Below are positions 42,982 through 52,720 of a stretch of DNA of 64,000 nucleotides, piece by piece. The stretch's first letter is position 1. Every line of letters starts with the position of its first letter. This DNA comes from Minicystis rosea (GTDB lineage: Bacteria > Myxococcota_A > Polyangia > Polyangiales > Polyangiaceae), in assembly GCA_001931535.1 (NCBI GenBank), contig CP016211.1:2446501-2510500 (forward strand). Reading direction: 5' to 3'. The position numbers and the translations under genes are program-made. A model generated the notes under the pieces. It did not search any database, had not been told where the DNA came from, and worked only from the letters and a program-made list of their open reading frames with translations.

Positions 42982-44624
42982 ACCAGCCCCCTGAAGACTA
43001 CGACAAGAAGGACGCGCTGCAGAAAGCGGACGCGCCTCCGAAGTTCGCCGAGACGAACCTCGGGGGGCGGTGTTTCCGGATTCTTATGCTGTGGTTGGGT
43101 CGACCCACCAGGTCCCGCCCGCACCCGCCGGACAAAACCGCAGCGATCCTGGTGGCGATGGGCGACGCCGTCATGCCCGACGTCGGCGGCGAAGGCGAGC
43201 GCCTCACCCAAAGGCGAGAAAAAATTCTCCCACTCCTTGAGGCCATCGCGAAGGAAGAAGGGGGAACGGGCCGCAACGACCTGCAGGCTCTCACGGATCT
43301 CTTCGACGCCAACTCGTACGAGCACGTGAAGGTCCTCAGGCTGCCTTGCGACATGTACGGGGAGTTCATCGAGAGCGCGAGCGCCCTGCTGTTCAACGTG
43401 AAGGTGACCATCCTCTGCAAGAACGAGTCGGGGAAGACTGCCGCGAAACCGCTCCAGGAGGCTCTCTCCGCCGCCTTCCTAAGAAAAGTGTTCATGGAGG
43501 TGGAGCCCCAGACGGACGTGCACGGGCCCTTCCTCAAGATGCACCCTCGCTGGCAGACTCGACATGTCCCCTCCGAGATGCGGAGCAAGATCGCGGACCA
43601 GCAGACCGAGGAGGACAAGGCATTCTTCGCGGCGCTCTACGAACAGGCTAAGAATGCCCGGCAGTCTCGGCCGTCGGCTTCCGGCCCGCGCAAGCCGCAG
43701 AGGTTGAGGGCCACTGCCAGGGTGGCCTCCTTGGAAGCGTCCAGCTCGGTCTCGAGCGCCCGGCGTTTGTGCGTCTGCTTGTGGACGCGGCACGCCACGA
43801 ACAACCTGACGAAGAACATGACCCGTGATCTCCTCAAGGTCATCCTGGAGGAGCTCGCCGGGATCCTGGTGATGCCCGAGGGGATCAGCGCCTGCGAGCT
43901 GATCGTGCTCGGCGACGGAGGAGACACGCTGACGTCCGGCTACATCCAAAGGACGCTCTCACAGCAGCTCGGGAAAGAGGCCAGGCGTCTGGGGCGCGAC
44001 GAGATGGCGCTCGAGGTCGTCGACCTGCGCGGATATTTCAACACCCGCTCGGGCCACTTCTCGGAGTTTCACCAAACGAATCGCCTCCCCGCCCGAGACC
44101 GCTTTCCGGATCTCGGCAACAACATCTCGCACGTGTGCCAGTGGATGTTCTTCGAGTGGCTCGCCCGCGAGAAGCACCTCAAATTCGTCGTCGGGACCGA
44201 GAGCGGGAACATGGACTCGATGGGACACATGGGCACGCCCGTCATCTCCATCGACCTCTTCGACCAGCCCGAGGACATGCGGCTGAAGATGTTGACGGAT
44301 CGCATCGGCCAGTACGGCCTGCTCTCACCGCTCTGGCAGATCGTCAACTGGGGGAGAGCGCAACGAGAGCGCGAGGGACCGTCACACGCACCGCGAGGGA
44401 ACGACGACCTCTTTCGCGAGTACCTGCGGGGCGCGATGCTGCGCTATCTGCTCGCCGGCGATCCGGCGCTGGCGGAGGCCGTCGCGCAGCGCATGCTGGG
44501 CGCCGACGGCGAGAAGGAAGAGGGGAAGGAGAAGGAAGAGGGGAAGGAGCGAGGTGAGCGCGACGACCCGCGGCGGTATGAAGGAGAAGAGCCCGAGGAC
44601 GAGGACGGCGAGAAGGAGATTTGA
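42978..44624 (+). CDS. large hypothetical protein, possible secreted effector
   Basis: A 548-residue protein whose ATG overlaps the previous stop (42978-42981). Landmarks are a Cys/Arg-rich middle (SSARRLCVCLWTRHATNN), a long alpha/beta segment (ACELIVLGDGGDTLTSGYIQ, HFSEFHQTNRLPARDRFPDL, LKFVVGTESGNMDSMGHMGT, PVISIDLFDQPEDMRL) and a highly charged Glu/Lys C-terminus. The GTESGNMDSMGHMGTPVI stretch could be a nucleotide- or sugar-binding loop. No family recognised. Coupling to a type VI-like, LysM/PG-binding protein suggests an effector, but no immunity gene is obvious. Confidence 0.6.
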   Translation: MNQPPEDYDKKDALQKADAPPKFAETNLGGRCFRILMLWLGRPTRSRPHPPDKTAAILVAMGDAVMPDVGGEGERLTQRREKILPLLEAIAKEEGGTGRNDLQALTDLFDANSYEHVKVLRLPCDMYGEFIESASALLFNVKVTILCKNESGKTAAKPLQEALSAAFLRKVFMEVEPQTDVHGPFLKMHPRWQTRHVPSEMRSKIADQQTEEDKAFFAALYEQAKNARQSRPSASGPRKPQRLRATARVASLEASSSVSSARRLCVCLWTRHATNNLTKNMTRDLLKVILEELAGILVMPEGISACELIVLGDGGDTLTSGYIQRTLSQQLGKEARRLGRDEMALEVVDLRGYFNTRSGHFSEFHQTNRLPARDRFPDLGNNISHVCQWMFFEWLAREKHLKFVVGTESGNMDSMGHMGTPVISIDLFDQPEDMRLKMLTDRIGQYGLLSPLWQIVNWGRAQREREGPSHAPRGNDDLFREYLRGAMLRYLLAGDPALAEAVAQRMLGADGEKEEGKEKEEGKERGERDDPRRYEGEEPEDEDGEKEI

Positions 44625-44747
44625 CGCTCGGGAGGGCGCCGCGGCGAAGGGCGGCCGCGCGCGACGCATCGCCTGTGTCCTCGTGCAATCGGTGCGCACC
44701 CGAGCGAAGGCGCTCGCGTGATGATGCCCATCGAGCTCTTGGGTCGT

Positions 44748-45290
44748 TCAGGGAGCCTTGCGACCGGCGGCGCGGGCCGCGGAGATCACGCGGATCGTCG
44801 GGGTGGCCAGCGGGCCGCTGGCGTTGACGAAGGTGCGGCCGCCGTCGCAGGTGATCGCATCGCCGCCGTCGCCGCGCACCACAGGGCCGCAGGCGGGGAG
44901 CTTCTGCGCGATGGCTTCGATCTTCGCCTTGCCGTCGAAGACGGCGCCACCGACGCGCGCGCCGGCCGGGTGCGCGGGCAACGGCAGGTCCACCGCGTCG
45001 ACATGGTCGTCGGCGAAGGTCACGCGGTAAGGGCCGACGAAGAGGTCCTCCCGGAGCTGGGTCGGTTTCGTCGGAAGGCCGAGCGCGGTGACCTCGGCGC
45101 GCGTCATCCCGATGCGCAGGGGGCCGATCGACGTGCCGGGCACCACCTCCGCCGGAGCGTCGGCGGCCGCGGTCGACGCCGCGACGGTCGGGCTGGGCGG
45201 CGGCGCGTGGTCGCGCGACGTTCCCGAGGTGCAGGCGGTGAGGGCGATCGAGAGAACGAGCACAGGCATCATGGTTCGGTGACTCCGCAT
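44748..45290 (-). CDS. small lipoprotein
   Basis: A 180-residue lipoprotein starting at ATG 45290 (signal MPVLVLSIALTAC, lipobox LTAC; ATG codons 6 and 7 residues later are alternatives). A low-complexity Ala/Thr linker leads to a domain with TSIGPLRIGMTRAEVTALGL, a pattern seen in small SmpA/OmlA- or PASTA-like modules. A Cys pair follows (LPACGPVVRG, ITCDGGRTFVN). Function unknown, probably in the periplasm or outer membrane. Confidence 0.7.
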   Translation of the reverse strand: MRSHRTMMPVLVLSIALTACTSGTSRDHAPPPSPTVAASTAAADAPAEVVPGTSIGPLRIGMTRAEVTALGLPTKPTQLREDLFVGPYRVTFADDHVDAVDLPLPAHPAGARVGGAVFDGKAKIEAIAQKLPACGPVVRGDGGDAITCDGGRTFVNASGPLATPTIRVISAARAAGRKAP

Positions 45291-45581
45291 GCCGGTTCTT
45301 TACGCGCCTCGCCGAGAAAGGGTCTCCGCGCGACACTCGGATTCCAAGTCCGTGTGCTTTCTGAGGATTTGGCTCGGCTCGGGAGGCGACGTCGGGTTCA
45401 CCATCGTTGAGACGACGCCGCGTGGGCGCGGTGCAGCAGCTCCACGGCGCGCGGCCATCGGATTTCACAAAGGCCCAAAGAGCCGGCGGATCGGGCCTGC
45501 GCGCGGTCCCTTGAAGCGTCGCGGTGTCGGGTATCGCCTGTGCGCTTGATGCGAAAACGCGTGTCGTATAGGCAGCCGGCC

Positions 45582-46274
45582 ATGCGAATCGCGTACCTCT
45601 TCGCGGCGAGCGTGCTCGCCACCGCCTGCGCCAACAGCGAACCCAAGCCGGCCGAGGTCCCGATCGCGGCCTCCGCGACGCCCGCCGAAGCAGCGACCGC
45701 GGCCGCGCCGTCGGCAACCCCGTCTGCCGCGCCGGTGGCCTCGGCCGCGCCGGCAGCTCCGGCCGTGCCGCAGGTCAAAGGCCCCGACCTCGTGGTCGCG
45801 CCGATGGTCATCAAGTACAACGCCAAGCTCTCCATCGAGCTCAAGGCGGACAAGAGCATCACCGTCAACGGGACGCGCTTCGCGTCGTTCGACAAGAACT
45901 CGATGACGCTGGTCACGCTCCGATCCGACGCCGGTAAGGAGGTGAGCGACACCATGTGGATCGGCGAGGACGGCAGCGTGAGCACGCCGCCGCAGCGCGC
46001 TCTCCTCAAGTTCGCGGACAAGGACGAGCTCCGCCACGAGAGCGGCCTCGTGATCGCCATCGACGACAAGGGCAACGTCAAGATCACGCTCGGCGCTGAC
46101 AGCAAGCTCGACAAGAAGATCACGCGGAGCCCGAAGATCACCGGCTTCAAGCCCGAGGCGCGCCGCGCCGCTGCGCTCGCCGTGCTCACCGGCATCATCA
46201 TGGAGGAGCACGGTCCTCTGCCGAAGACCGAGAAGGACCTCCAAGAGGCAGCCAAGAAGGCCAACGCGCACTGA
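45582..46274 (+). CDS. hypothetical lipoprotein
   Basis: A 230-residue lipoprotein from ATG 45582 (MRIAYLFAASVLATAC, lipobox ATAC). The upstream in-frame ATG 45540 would add an Arg-rich stretch before the signal. An Ala/Pro linker of about 50 residues precedes a domain of beta strands with many Lys and Asp (AKLSIELKADKSITVNGTRF, VIAIDDKGNVKITLGADS) and a helical end (RRAAALAVLTGIIMEE). No family recognised. It ends 50 bp before the convergent tetR gene. Confidence 0.72.
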   Translation: MRIAYLFAASVLATACANSEPKPAEVPIAASATPAEAATAAAPSATPSAAPVASAAPAAPAVPQVKGPDLVVAPMVIKYNAKLSIELKADKSITVNGTRFASFDKNSMTLVTLRSDAGKEVSDTMWIGEDGSVSTPPQRALLKFADKDELRHESGLVIAIDDKGNVKITLGADSKLDKKITRSPKITGFKPEARRAAALAVLTGIIMEEHGPLPKTEKDLQEAAKKANAH

Positions 46275-46323
46275 CGGATCGCGGGGCCGAGCGACTGTGT
46301 TGCGCGCGGCCCCGCGCGCGGAC

Positions 46324-46989
46324 CTACGCGTCGGGGGGGCGCGCGCCGTCGACGTGGACGCGGATCACCCCCCAGGCTGCGTCGCAGGCGGTGCGCGAGA
46401 TCTCCTCGAGCGGGGGATGCGGGACCCGGAACAGCGAGACGACGACGACGCCCGTCAGGACGTCCGCCGCCGCGCGCATCATGTCGGCGCGCGCCGAGGG
46501 CGTCATGTGCGGCGTGAACCGAGACACCCGGGCCGACAAGGCGTCGGCGAAGCGGTCGCGGGTCCGCCCGATGTGCGCGAGCAGGCCGAGGCGGTCGGCG
46601 ACGTGGATCACCGTGCGGAGCTGCGCCGGGTGACGGAGGTAATGGCGGACGATGATGTCGGCGCCCCGTCGCACCGCCTGCTCGAACGACGCTTCGGTGG
46701 CCGTGGCGGCGTCGATCTCGGCGAGGAACGTCTCGAAGTTCCGGTCGGTGACGCGCTCCACCACCGCGGCGAGGAGCGCCTCGCGCGAGGCGAAGTACTC
46801 GTAGAACGATCCCGCGGCCACGCCCGCCCGCTCGAAGATCGGCAGGAGGGGGCCGTGCTCCACGACCTCGAAGCTCTCCTCCGCCGCCTCGAGGATCGCC
46901 TCGACGACGGCGCGCGCGCGTGCCTGCCGCGGTACGCGGCGCAGGAGTCCGCTCAGTCTCGTCCACAGTGGTTCGCGATGCTCGTCCAC
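46324..46989 (-). CDS. TetR-family transcriptional regulator
   Basis: A 221-residue regulator. GTG 46989 is chosen over a longer in-frame start because the upstream residues look noncoding. The HTH reads ARAVVEAILEAAEESFEVVE and LPIFERAGVAAGSFYEYFAS, then REALLAAVVERV. The C-terminal domain is helical. No obvious divergent target lies upstream: the next gene on that side is the 3' end of the DUF1552 gene on the same strand, so it may act elsewhere or on itself. Confidence 0.85.
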   Translation of the reverse strand: MDEHREPLWTRLSGLLRRVPRQARARAVVEAILEAAEESFEVVEHGPLLPIFERAGVAAGSFYEYFASREALLAAVVERVTDRNFETFLAEIDAATATEASFEQAVRRGADIIVRHYLRHPAQLRTVIHVADRLGLLAHIGRTRDRFADALSARVSRFTPHMTPSARADMMRAAADVLTGVVVVSLFRVPHPPLEEISRTACDAAWGVIRVHVDGARPPDA

Positions 46990-47254
46990 GGATGCGCTCC
47001 CCCTGCGACGGTCGGTGCGCCCACCTCGCAGGGCGGCAATCAGCCTCGCACGTGATGTGTGCGGCGTCACCGTCCTGGATCCGAGCCTCGCACCGGAGGA
47101 CCGCACAACCACGAGGTTTCGGCGGCGTCGGCACGCCGTCGGCGTGCACCGTGCACACGACGCCGGTCCTCGGATCGCGGCTCGTCTTCAAGGCTCCGTA
47201 GCGAAGCGGCGACGAGACGGCGCGAGGGCAGGGGATGGATCTGGCGACGCGGGG

Positions 47255-48622
47255 CTACAGGTCCGGCAGCGGTGAGGTCGCGTCTCCGAAGCTCGTGGTC
47301 TGGACGCCCATCGCGTTCAACATCGAGACGTAGAGCTGGGCGACCGAGACCGAGGCGTCGTACACGAGGTGCCGCCCGGGCGAGATCGCGCCGCCCGCCG
47401 CGCCGGCGAGCAGGATCGGCATGTTGCGGTGAGAGTGGGTGTTGCCGTCCTCGATCTCGCTCCCGAAATAGACGAGCGAGTTGTCGAGCACGCTCTTGCC
47501 GTTCACGTCGTTGATCGCGTCGAGCTTCTGGCAGAGCTTGGCGAATTGAGCGACCTCCCACGTGTCGATCTTCGTGAGGATGTCGAAGTTCTCCTCGAGG
47601 CTCATGTGGTGGCTGGCCTCGTGGTGCCCCTTCGAGATCCCGAGGAAGTCGTACACGCGGTTCGAACCGGCGTTGCCCAGCATGAACGAGATGACGCGCG
47701 TCGCGTCACACTGGAACGCCAGCGCCATGAGGTCGGTCATCAGGTCGACCGTCTGCGCATAGCTCGGCGGATCGTCGGGCTTCGCGATGGGGTTGCACAT
47801 CGGGCCTTCGGCGCTCTTCTTGATCTTCGCCTCGAGCTCCGACACGCCGGTCAGGTACTGATCGAGCTTGACCTGATCCGTCTTCCCGAGCTGCGTCTTC
47901 AGCGTGGTGGCGTCGTCGTTGACGTAGTCGAGGATGCTGGTGCGATAGAGCATCTGCCGCGCCTTCTCGGTCGCGGTCTGCGTGGGATCGAAGCCGGCGA
48001 AGAGCTGATCCCACACGAGGCTCGGGCTGGTCAGGCACTGGAGCGGCTGCGTCGGAGAGGCCCAGCTGATGTTGTGCGCGTAGGCGCAGCTGTAGCCGGA
48101 GTCGCAGTTGCCGACGCCGCTGCCGCCGTCGATGCCGAGCTGCATCGACGCGATGGCCGTTTTGGACTTGAGCGCGTTGGCGGCGACCTGATCGACGGAG
48201 ATGCCGTTCTGGATGTCGGCGGCTTCGGTCTTCTTCGGGTGCGCGACCGTGAGGAACGCGCCGGTGCCGGAGGCGTGATCGCCTGAGCCGTCCGGGAAGG
48301 CGGGGTTGTTCGCGAGGCCGGTGATGACGCTGACCTTGGGCCGGATCGGCGCGAGCGACGCGAGGATCGGCGGCAGATCGTAGAAATACCCCTTCTTGGT
48401 CGGGGTGAACTTCGCCATGTGGATGCCACAGGGCACGTAGAAGGCGAGCATGCGGAGCGGCGCGGTGTCGTCGGCGCGCGCATCCGAGCCGAGGAGCGAC
48501 TCGAAGAACGGCAGGCCGAGGAGCGCCCCGGCCCCGCCGAGCGCGAGCTGGCCGAGCATGCGACGACGCCCGAGGCGCGAAAGATCGGCCCGTTTCAACC
48601 CGTGCGGCGTGCGCCTGATCAT
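47255..48622 (-). CDS. DUF1552-family protein
   Basis: A 455-residue protein starting at ATG 48622, which overlaps the stop of the upstream DUF1592 gene (ATGA). It carries a twin-arginine-like signal (LGRRRMLGQLALGGAGALLG). The body matches DUF1552: LAFYVPCGIHMAKFTPTKKG, GLANNPAFPDGSGDHASGTG, the SLEENFDILTKID and FGSEIEDGNTHSHRNMPILL segments near the end. These proteins are nearly always paired with cytochrome-like DUF1592 proteins in planctomycetes and myxobacteria and may act on complex carbohydrates or sulfated substrates outside the cytosol. Substrate not known. Confidence 0.88.
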   Translation of the reverse strand: MIRRTPHGLKRADLSRLGRRRMLGQLALGGAGALLGLPFFESLLGSDARADDTAPLRMLAFYVPCGIHMAKFTPTKKGYFYDLPPILASLAPIRPKVSVITGLANNPAFPDGSGDHASGTGAFLTVAHPKKTEAADIQNGISVDQVAANALKSKTAIASMQLGIDGGSGVGNCDSGYSCAYAHNISWASPTQPLQCLTSPSLVWDQLFAGFDPTQTATEKARQMLYRTSILDYVNDDATTLKTQLGKTDQVKLDQYLTGVSELEAKIKKSAEGPMCNPIAKPDDPPSYAQTVDLMTDLMALAFQCDATRVISFMLGNAGSNRVYDFLGISKGHHEASHHMSLEENFDILTKIDTWEVAQFAKLCQKLDAINDVNGKSVLDNSLVYFGSEIEDGNTHSHRNMPILLAGAAGGAISPGRHLVYDASVSVAQLYVSMLNAMGVQTTSFGDATSPLPDL

Positions 48623-50664
48623 TGGCTGCCTCCCTTCTCGCCGCGTCGCGTGCGGAACGGCTCGCTCTTCACGATGAGCTTGATCAGCTCGCGGAGCCGC
48701 GAGCCTTGGGATTGGAACCCGGTCGTGAGCGCGTCGAGCCACGGGCTGTCGGCCGTGCTCGGGCCGCGGCCAATCGCGTACGTGTACATCTTCGTGGCCA
48801 CGCACTTCGGGAAGCGAGGATCCTTGGCGATCACGTCGGCCATCCCCGTCTCGTCCTGGAACGTCGTGCCGTCCGGCAGGGTGCCGCTCGCGTCGATGGG
48901 GAAGCCGTTGTCGACGGTGCGCCACGCGCCGATGGCGTCGTAGTTCTCCAGCGCGAAGCCGAGCTGATCCATCACCTTGTGGCAGGAGGCGCAGGCCGGG
49001 TTCTTGGTGTGCTCGGAGAGCACCTCGCGCACGCTCTTGCCCTCGAGATCGCCCGTGGTGATGGGCGGGATGTTGGGCGGAGGATCCGGCGGCTTGCTGC
49101 AGAGCAGGTTGCCCAGGATCCACTTGCCGCGCTTCACCGGGCTCGTGCGCGCCGGGTTGCTCGTGACGGTCAGCCAGCTCCCCTGGGTCAGGACGCCGCC
49201 GCGCTTGTTGCTATCGAGCTTCACGCGCACGGGCGTCGCGCTGCCGGGGGCGGGGAGCCCGTAGTGCTGGGCGAGCCGGTCGTCGAGATAGGTGAAATCG
49301 GCTTTGACGAGCGACTCGATGCCGAGCGTCTCGCTCTTGAGGAGCTCCTCGAAGAAGAGCTCGGTCTCGGCCTTCATCGAGGCCGCGAGGTCCGTGTCGT
49401 AGGTGGGGAAGAGCTGGAAGTCGGCCTGGTGCTCGCGGAGCTCACGCGTGTAGAGCCACTGGCCGGCGAAGTTGTCGATCATCGCCCGGCTCTTGGGATC
49501 GGCGAGCATCCGGTCCACCTGCGCATCGAGCTCGGCGTCGTCGTGCAGCTTGCCCGCGCTCGCCGCGTCGAAGAGCGCTTGATCGGGCATCGAGCTCCAC
49601 AGGAAATACGAGAGGCGCGAGGCGAGCTCGTAATCGCTCAGCGGGTGGGACGTCTCGCTGGTAGGCACCTCATCGAGCTCGACGCGATAGAGGAAGGCGG
49701 GGTGCAGGAGGATCGCGCGCATCGCGATGCGGAGCCCCGCCTCGTCGGTGTCGCCCTGCGCGCGCGCCAAGGCGACGAGCTTCATCAGACCATCGACCTC
49801 GGCCTTCACGAGCGGCCGTCGAAAGGCACGCTCGGCGAAGGCTTGGAGGATCTCGCGGAGGCACGCGTCTCCGCCCTTCGCGAAATCGCAGGTGACGATG
49901 CGGTCGCGGAGCGGGTTGTCCTTGGTGACGCCGAGCGGGCCCTCGATCTCGATGTAATCGACGAGGAGGTTGCGGTCCGCCATCGTCGCCTCGTCGTAGA
50001 AATCGTTGTCGAAGGTGACCGACAGATCGGTCACGCCGGCCGGCACCGTGACGATCTGCTGGACCACCACGGGCGCGCTCTTGTCCCCCGCGATATCGAA
50101 GCCGAACGTCTGCGTCCCGACCACGATCGACATGTGCGCCGCGTCCGGCGGCGCGGGGGTCTGCCACGCGCGCACGCGAACCTTGTAGTCACCGGGCGTC
50201 ACGAGCTTGCCCGCGACCACGATCGCGCCCTTCGTGTAGAGGTTCCACGCGTTGCCCGCCGACCCGCCGACCGTGCTCCCGAGGTCCTCGGCCTCGTAGC
50301 GCGTGGTGATCGCAGGGACCACGTTGTTCATCGCCTCGTTGACGAGGGTCTGGGCGGTGAGCTCGTAGAGCTCGAACTGCACGGGCGAGAGAGACAGCGT
50401 ATCGGCCAGGTTGTCGAAGCCATACGCGGAGTCGTCCGCGGGGAAATTGACGGCCGGCGTCAGCTTGGTGCCGAGCAGGTCGCGCACCGTGTTGTCGTAC
50501 TCGGCGCGGTTCAACCGATGGAGCGTGACGCGGCCTGGGTCTGCGGCTTCGGTCGAGCTCCCGTCTTCATCCGGATCGCCGATGTGGCCAATGCATCCGG
50601 AGAGGGAGCTGAGCAACAGCGGCAGGACGACCGCGACGAGCGAGTGGGTGACGCAAGAGCGCAC
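48619..50664 (-). CDS. DUF1592/DUF1588-type protein with heme-binding-like CxxCH
   Basis: A 681-residue lipoprotein starting at ATG 50664 (lipobox LSGC). Domains in order: DUF1587 (LHRLNRAEYDNTVRDLLGTK), a carbohydrate-binding-like insert (AGNAWNLYTKGAIVVAGKLV), DUF1595/DUF1592 (YELASRLSYFLWSSMPDQAL), DUF1588 (GVLTQGSWLTVTSNPARTSP) and DUF1585 at the end, with the CASCHKVMD heme-type motif near residue 575. It is coupled to the DUF1552 gene. The pair is a hallmark of Planctomycetes and Myxococcota and is likely involved in extracytoplasmic redox-linked polysaccharide chemistry, which is inference. Confidence 0.88.
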   Translation of the reverse strand: MRSCVTHSLVAVVLPLLLSSLSGCIGHIGDPDEDGSSTEAADPGRVTLHRLNRAEYDNTVRDLLGTKLTPAVNFPADDSAYGFDNLADTLSLSPVQFELYELTAQTLVNEAMNNVVPAITTRYEAEDLGSTVGGSAGNAWNLYTKGAIVVAGKLVTPGDYKVRVRAWQTPAPPDAAHMSIVVGTQTFGFDIAGDKSAPVVVQQIVTVPAGVTDLSVTFDNDFYDEATMADRNLLVDYIEIEGPLGVTKDNPLRDRIVTCDFAKGGDACLREILQAFAERAFRRPLVKAEVDGLMKLVALARAQGDTDEAGLRIAMRAILLHPAFLYRVELDEVPTSETSHPLSDYELASRLSYFLWSSMPDQALFDAASAGKLHDDAELDAQVDRMLADPKSRAMIDNFAGQWLYTRELREHQADFQLFPTYDTDLAASMKAETELFFEELLKSETLGIESLVKADFTYLDDRLAQHYGLPAPGSATPVRVKLDSNKRGGVLTQGSWLTVTSNPARTSPVKRGKWILGNLLCSKPPDPPPNIPPITTGDLEGKSVREVLSEHTKNPACASCHKVMDQLGFALENYDAIGAWRTVDNGFPIDASGTLPDGTTFQDETGMADVIAKDPRFPKCVATKMYTYAIGRGPSTADSPWLDALTTGFQSQGSRLRELIKLIVKSEPFRTRRGEKGGSQ

Positions 50665-50924
50665 GGAGGCCTCCTCGGAGGAAGACGGATAACAAAAGTT
50701 CGTCTTCGGGGAGAGCTTGCTTTTTCGACATCAACCATGCGGAGAGCGCGCGCTCCCTCGGATCGACCGTTTGGCCCCACGGCGCATTGGCGCGGCGTAC
50801 GCTCGTCGACGCGCGTCGACGTCCATCACGGTCCTTTGCCGTCCTTCGTGCCCTGGCTTGTCTGCCTCGACTCCATTATCGTCGCGCGCCGCGCCTGCCC
50901 ATCGCACGCGAAGGAGTGCTCTCG

Positions 50925-51833
50925 ATGAACGCGCGCCTGCTTTCGATTCCACTCCTCACGCTGGCCACGGCCGCCGCGGCGAGCTGCGGTGGTGGCGGCG
51001 AGACCGGGACGGGCGGCTCGAACACGACCTCGAGCGCGACCACCTCCAACGGTAGCTCCGGGACCTCGACCAGCTCTTCCTCGAGCTCGTCAACCTCGTC
51101 CGCGTCGTCCTCGACGTCGGGCGGTGGAGGCGACGGCGGTGTCGAGCCGACCTGCGCGACGACGGGCCAGAACCTGCTGCTCTGCGAGGATTTCGAGACG
51201 ATCGACGTGGGCGGTGTCCCCGATCCGACCGTGTGGAAGGTCGACAAGGGAGCGACCGCCACGGTCGCCGTCGACGACAAGCACGCACGGCATGGCAAGC
51301 ACGCGTTGCATCTGCATACGTCGCCGGACGCGAACAAGGCGCTCCTCCACGAGACCACGACCTTTCCGCTCCCGGGCGGGGGAAACTCGTTGTACGGCCG
51401 CGCCAACTTCATGATCGAAGCCGGCCTCGCGGTGCCCACCAATCACACGAACTTCTTCGAGGCGAGCGGCCAGGTGAACGGCCAGGCCGGCAACTATCGT
51501 TATGGCGCCGCCAACGCGAAGTTCTTCGCCAACTACAACCCCGGTGATCCGGGCAAGCTCTCCCAGACGAGCGTGCCTGTGGGCACGTGGGTGTGCCTCG
51601 AATGGGCCTTTCTCGGCGACACCAACGAGATGCACTTTTGGATCGACGGCAAGGAAGTCACCGACATCGCGGTGCCGGAGACCGGCGTGAACGGCACGGT
51701 CTGGACGGCGCCGAAGTTCGACAGCTTCTACTTCGGGTGGATCACGTACACCACCGACACCGCGAGCGACCATTACGACATCTGGTACGACGACATCGCC
51801 CTCGACACCGCGCGGATCGGCTGCGACATCTAG
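50925..51833 (+). CDS. lipoprotein with concanavalin/polysaccharide-lyase-like domain
   Basis: A 302-residue lipoprotein. ATG 50925 follows AAGGAG by 8 nt. Signal end TAAAASCGGGG, then a Gly/Ser/Thr linker of about 50 residues. The remaining ~230 residues are a beta-jelly-roll (LLCEDFETIDVGGVPDPTVW, HARHGKHALHLHT, SLYGRANFMIE, WVCLEWAFLGDTNEMHFWID, DIWYDDIALDTARIGC), close to Cip1-like and polysaccharide-lyase-type carbohydrate-binding proteins. No catalytic set is clear. It is probably displayed at the surface to bind or process polysaccharide. It is divergent from the DUF1592 gene. Confidence 0.8.
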   Translation: MNARLLSIPLLTLATAAAASCGGGGETGTGGSNTTSSATTSNGSSGTSTSSSSSSSTSSASSSTSGGGGDGGVEPTCATTGQNLLLCEDFETIDVGGVPDPTVWKVDKGATATVAVDDKHARHGKHALHLHTSPDANKALLHETTTFPLPGGGNSLYGRANFMIEAGLAVPTNHTNFFEASGQVNGQAGNYRYGAANAKFFANYNPGDPGKLSQTSVPVGTWVCLEWAFLGDTNEMHFWIDGKEVTDIAVPETGVNGTVWTAPKFDSFYFGWITYTTDTASDHYDIWYDDIALDTARIGCDI

Positions 51834-51843
51834 CGGGTGTCGA

Positions 51844-52668
51844 TCACGGCGAGCCCCACAAGATCTTCACCGTGCCTCCCTCGGTGCACGGGCTCCAGCA
51901 CATGAATGGTCCGGTCGGATCGGCGATCTCCTCGACGTACGAATAACCGAGCTGCCCCGAGGCGAGATTGCCGAAGATCTCGTGGGTGGTCTTCCAGAGG
52001 CATTTGTCGGGGCCGTTGAAGATGGCGACGCCGGTCAGCGAGACGTCGCCGTTCTGCACGTTGCCCGTGAAGGTGATGCCGCCGAGCTGCGCCGTGACCG
52101 GGCCGCCGCCGCAGGGGAACTCGATGAGACCCATGGATCCCTTCTCCACCGGGAAATCGATGCAGGCCGGCGAGGAGGGCGTGGATCCGGTGACCTCGAG
52201 GACGGGCTTGCAATCGCCGACCTCGCAATCGGCGTCGATGATGCCATTGCAGTTGTCGTCGATGCCGTTGCAGAGCTCGACGTTGTTGAGGCCCGTGGAG
52301 CACCCGGCGCAGGTGATGACGTCGTCGGTGCAGAGATCGGTGTCGGGCCCGTCGCAAGGCTCGCCGAGGTGAAAGCCCTCGTCGACTTGACCATTGCAGT
52401 CGTCGTCGATGCCATTGCACAGCTCGGGCGACGGCTGCACCCCACCTTCGCAGGGGCCGAATTGCCCATCATGGCAGGTCGATTGACCGGGCTTGCAAGC
52501 GCCGATGTCGCTGCCGCACACGACCACCTCGCCCTCGACACAAGCGGGCGCGGCGCCCCCGCGCCCGCCTTCGGCGCCCGGGATGCTGGAGCGCGCGCCG
52601 CACGCGAGGATCGATGACAAGAGCGCGAAGGAGCCGAGGCCGATCGACCAGCGAAGCGTCGTTTGCAC
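51844..52668 (-). CDS. MopE-type repeat lipoprotein
   Basis: A 274-residue lipoprotein starting at ATG 52668 (lipobox SSILAC). After a Gly-rich linker come two MopE-like motifs, LCNGIDDDCNGQVDEG and LCNGIDDNCNGIIDADC, which in other proteins bind metal through the Asp and Cys. They are flanked by Cys-rich segments (CKPGQSTCHDGQFGPCEGG). The C-terminal ~110 residues form a separate beta domain (MGLIEFPCGGGPVTAQLGGI). Function unknown, probably on the surface. Such proteins are abundant in myxobacteria. It converges on the gene ending at 51833, with only 10 bp between them. Confidence 0.82.
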   Translation of the reverse strand: MQTTLRWSIGLGSFALLSSILACGARSSIPGAEGGRGGAAPACVEGEVVVCGSDIGACKPGQSTCHDGQFGPCEGGVQPSPELCNGIDDDCNGQVDEGFHLGEPCDGPDTDLCTDDVITCAGCSTGLNNVELCNGIDDNCNGIIDADCEVGDCKPVLEVTGSTPSSPACIDFPVEKGSMGLIEFPCGGGPVTAQLGGITFTGNVQNGDVSLTGVAIFNGPDKCLWKTTHEIFGNLASGQLGYSYVEEIADPTGPFMCWSPCTEGGTVKILWGSP

Positions 52669-52720
52669 GGGAGCCTTCTATCACGAGCGCCGCGCGCCCG
52701 AGCTGCTCGTCGCGCTCGGC

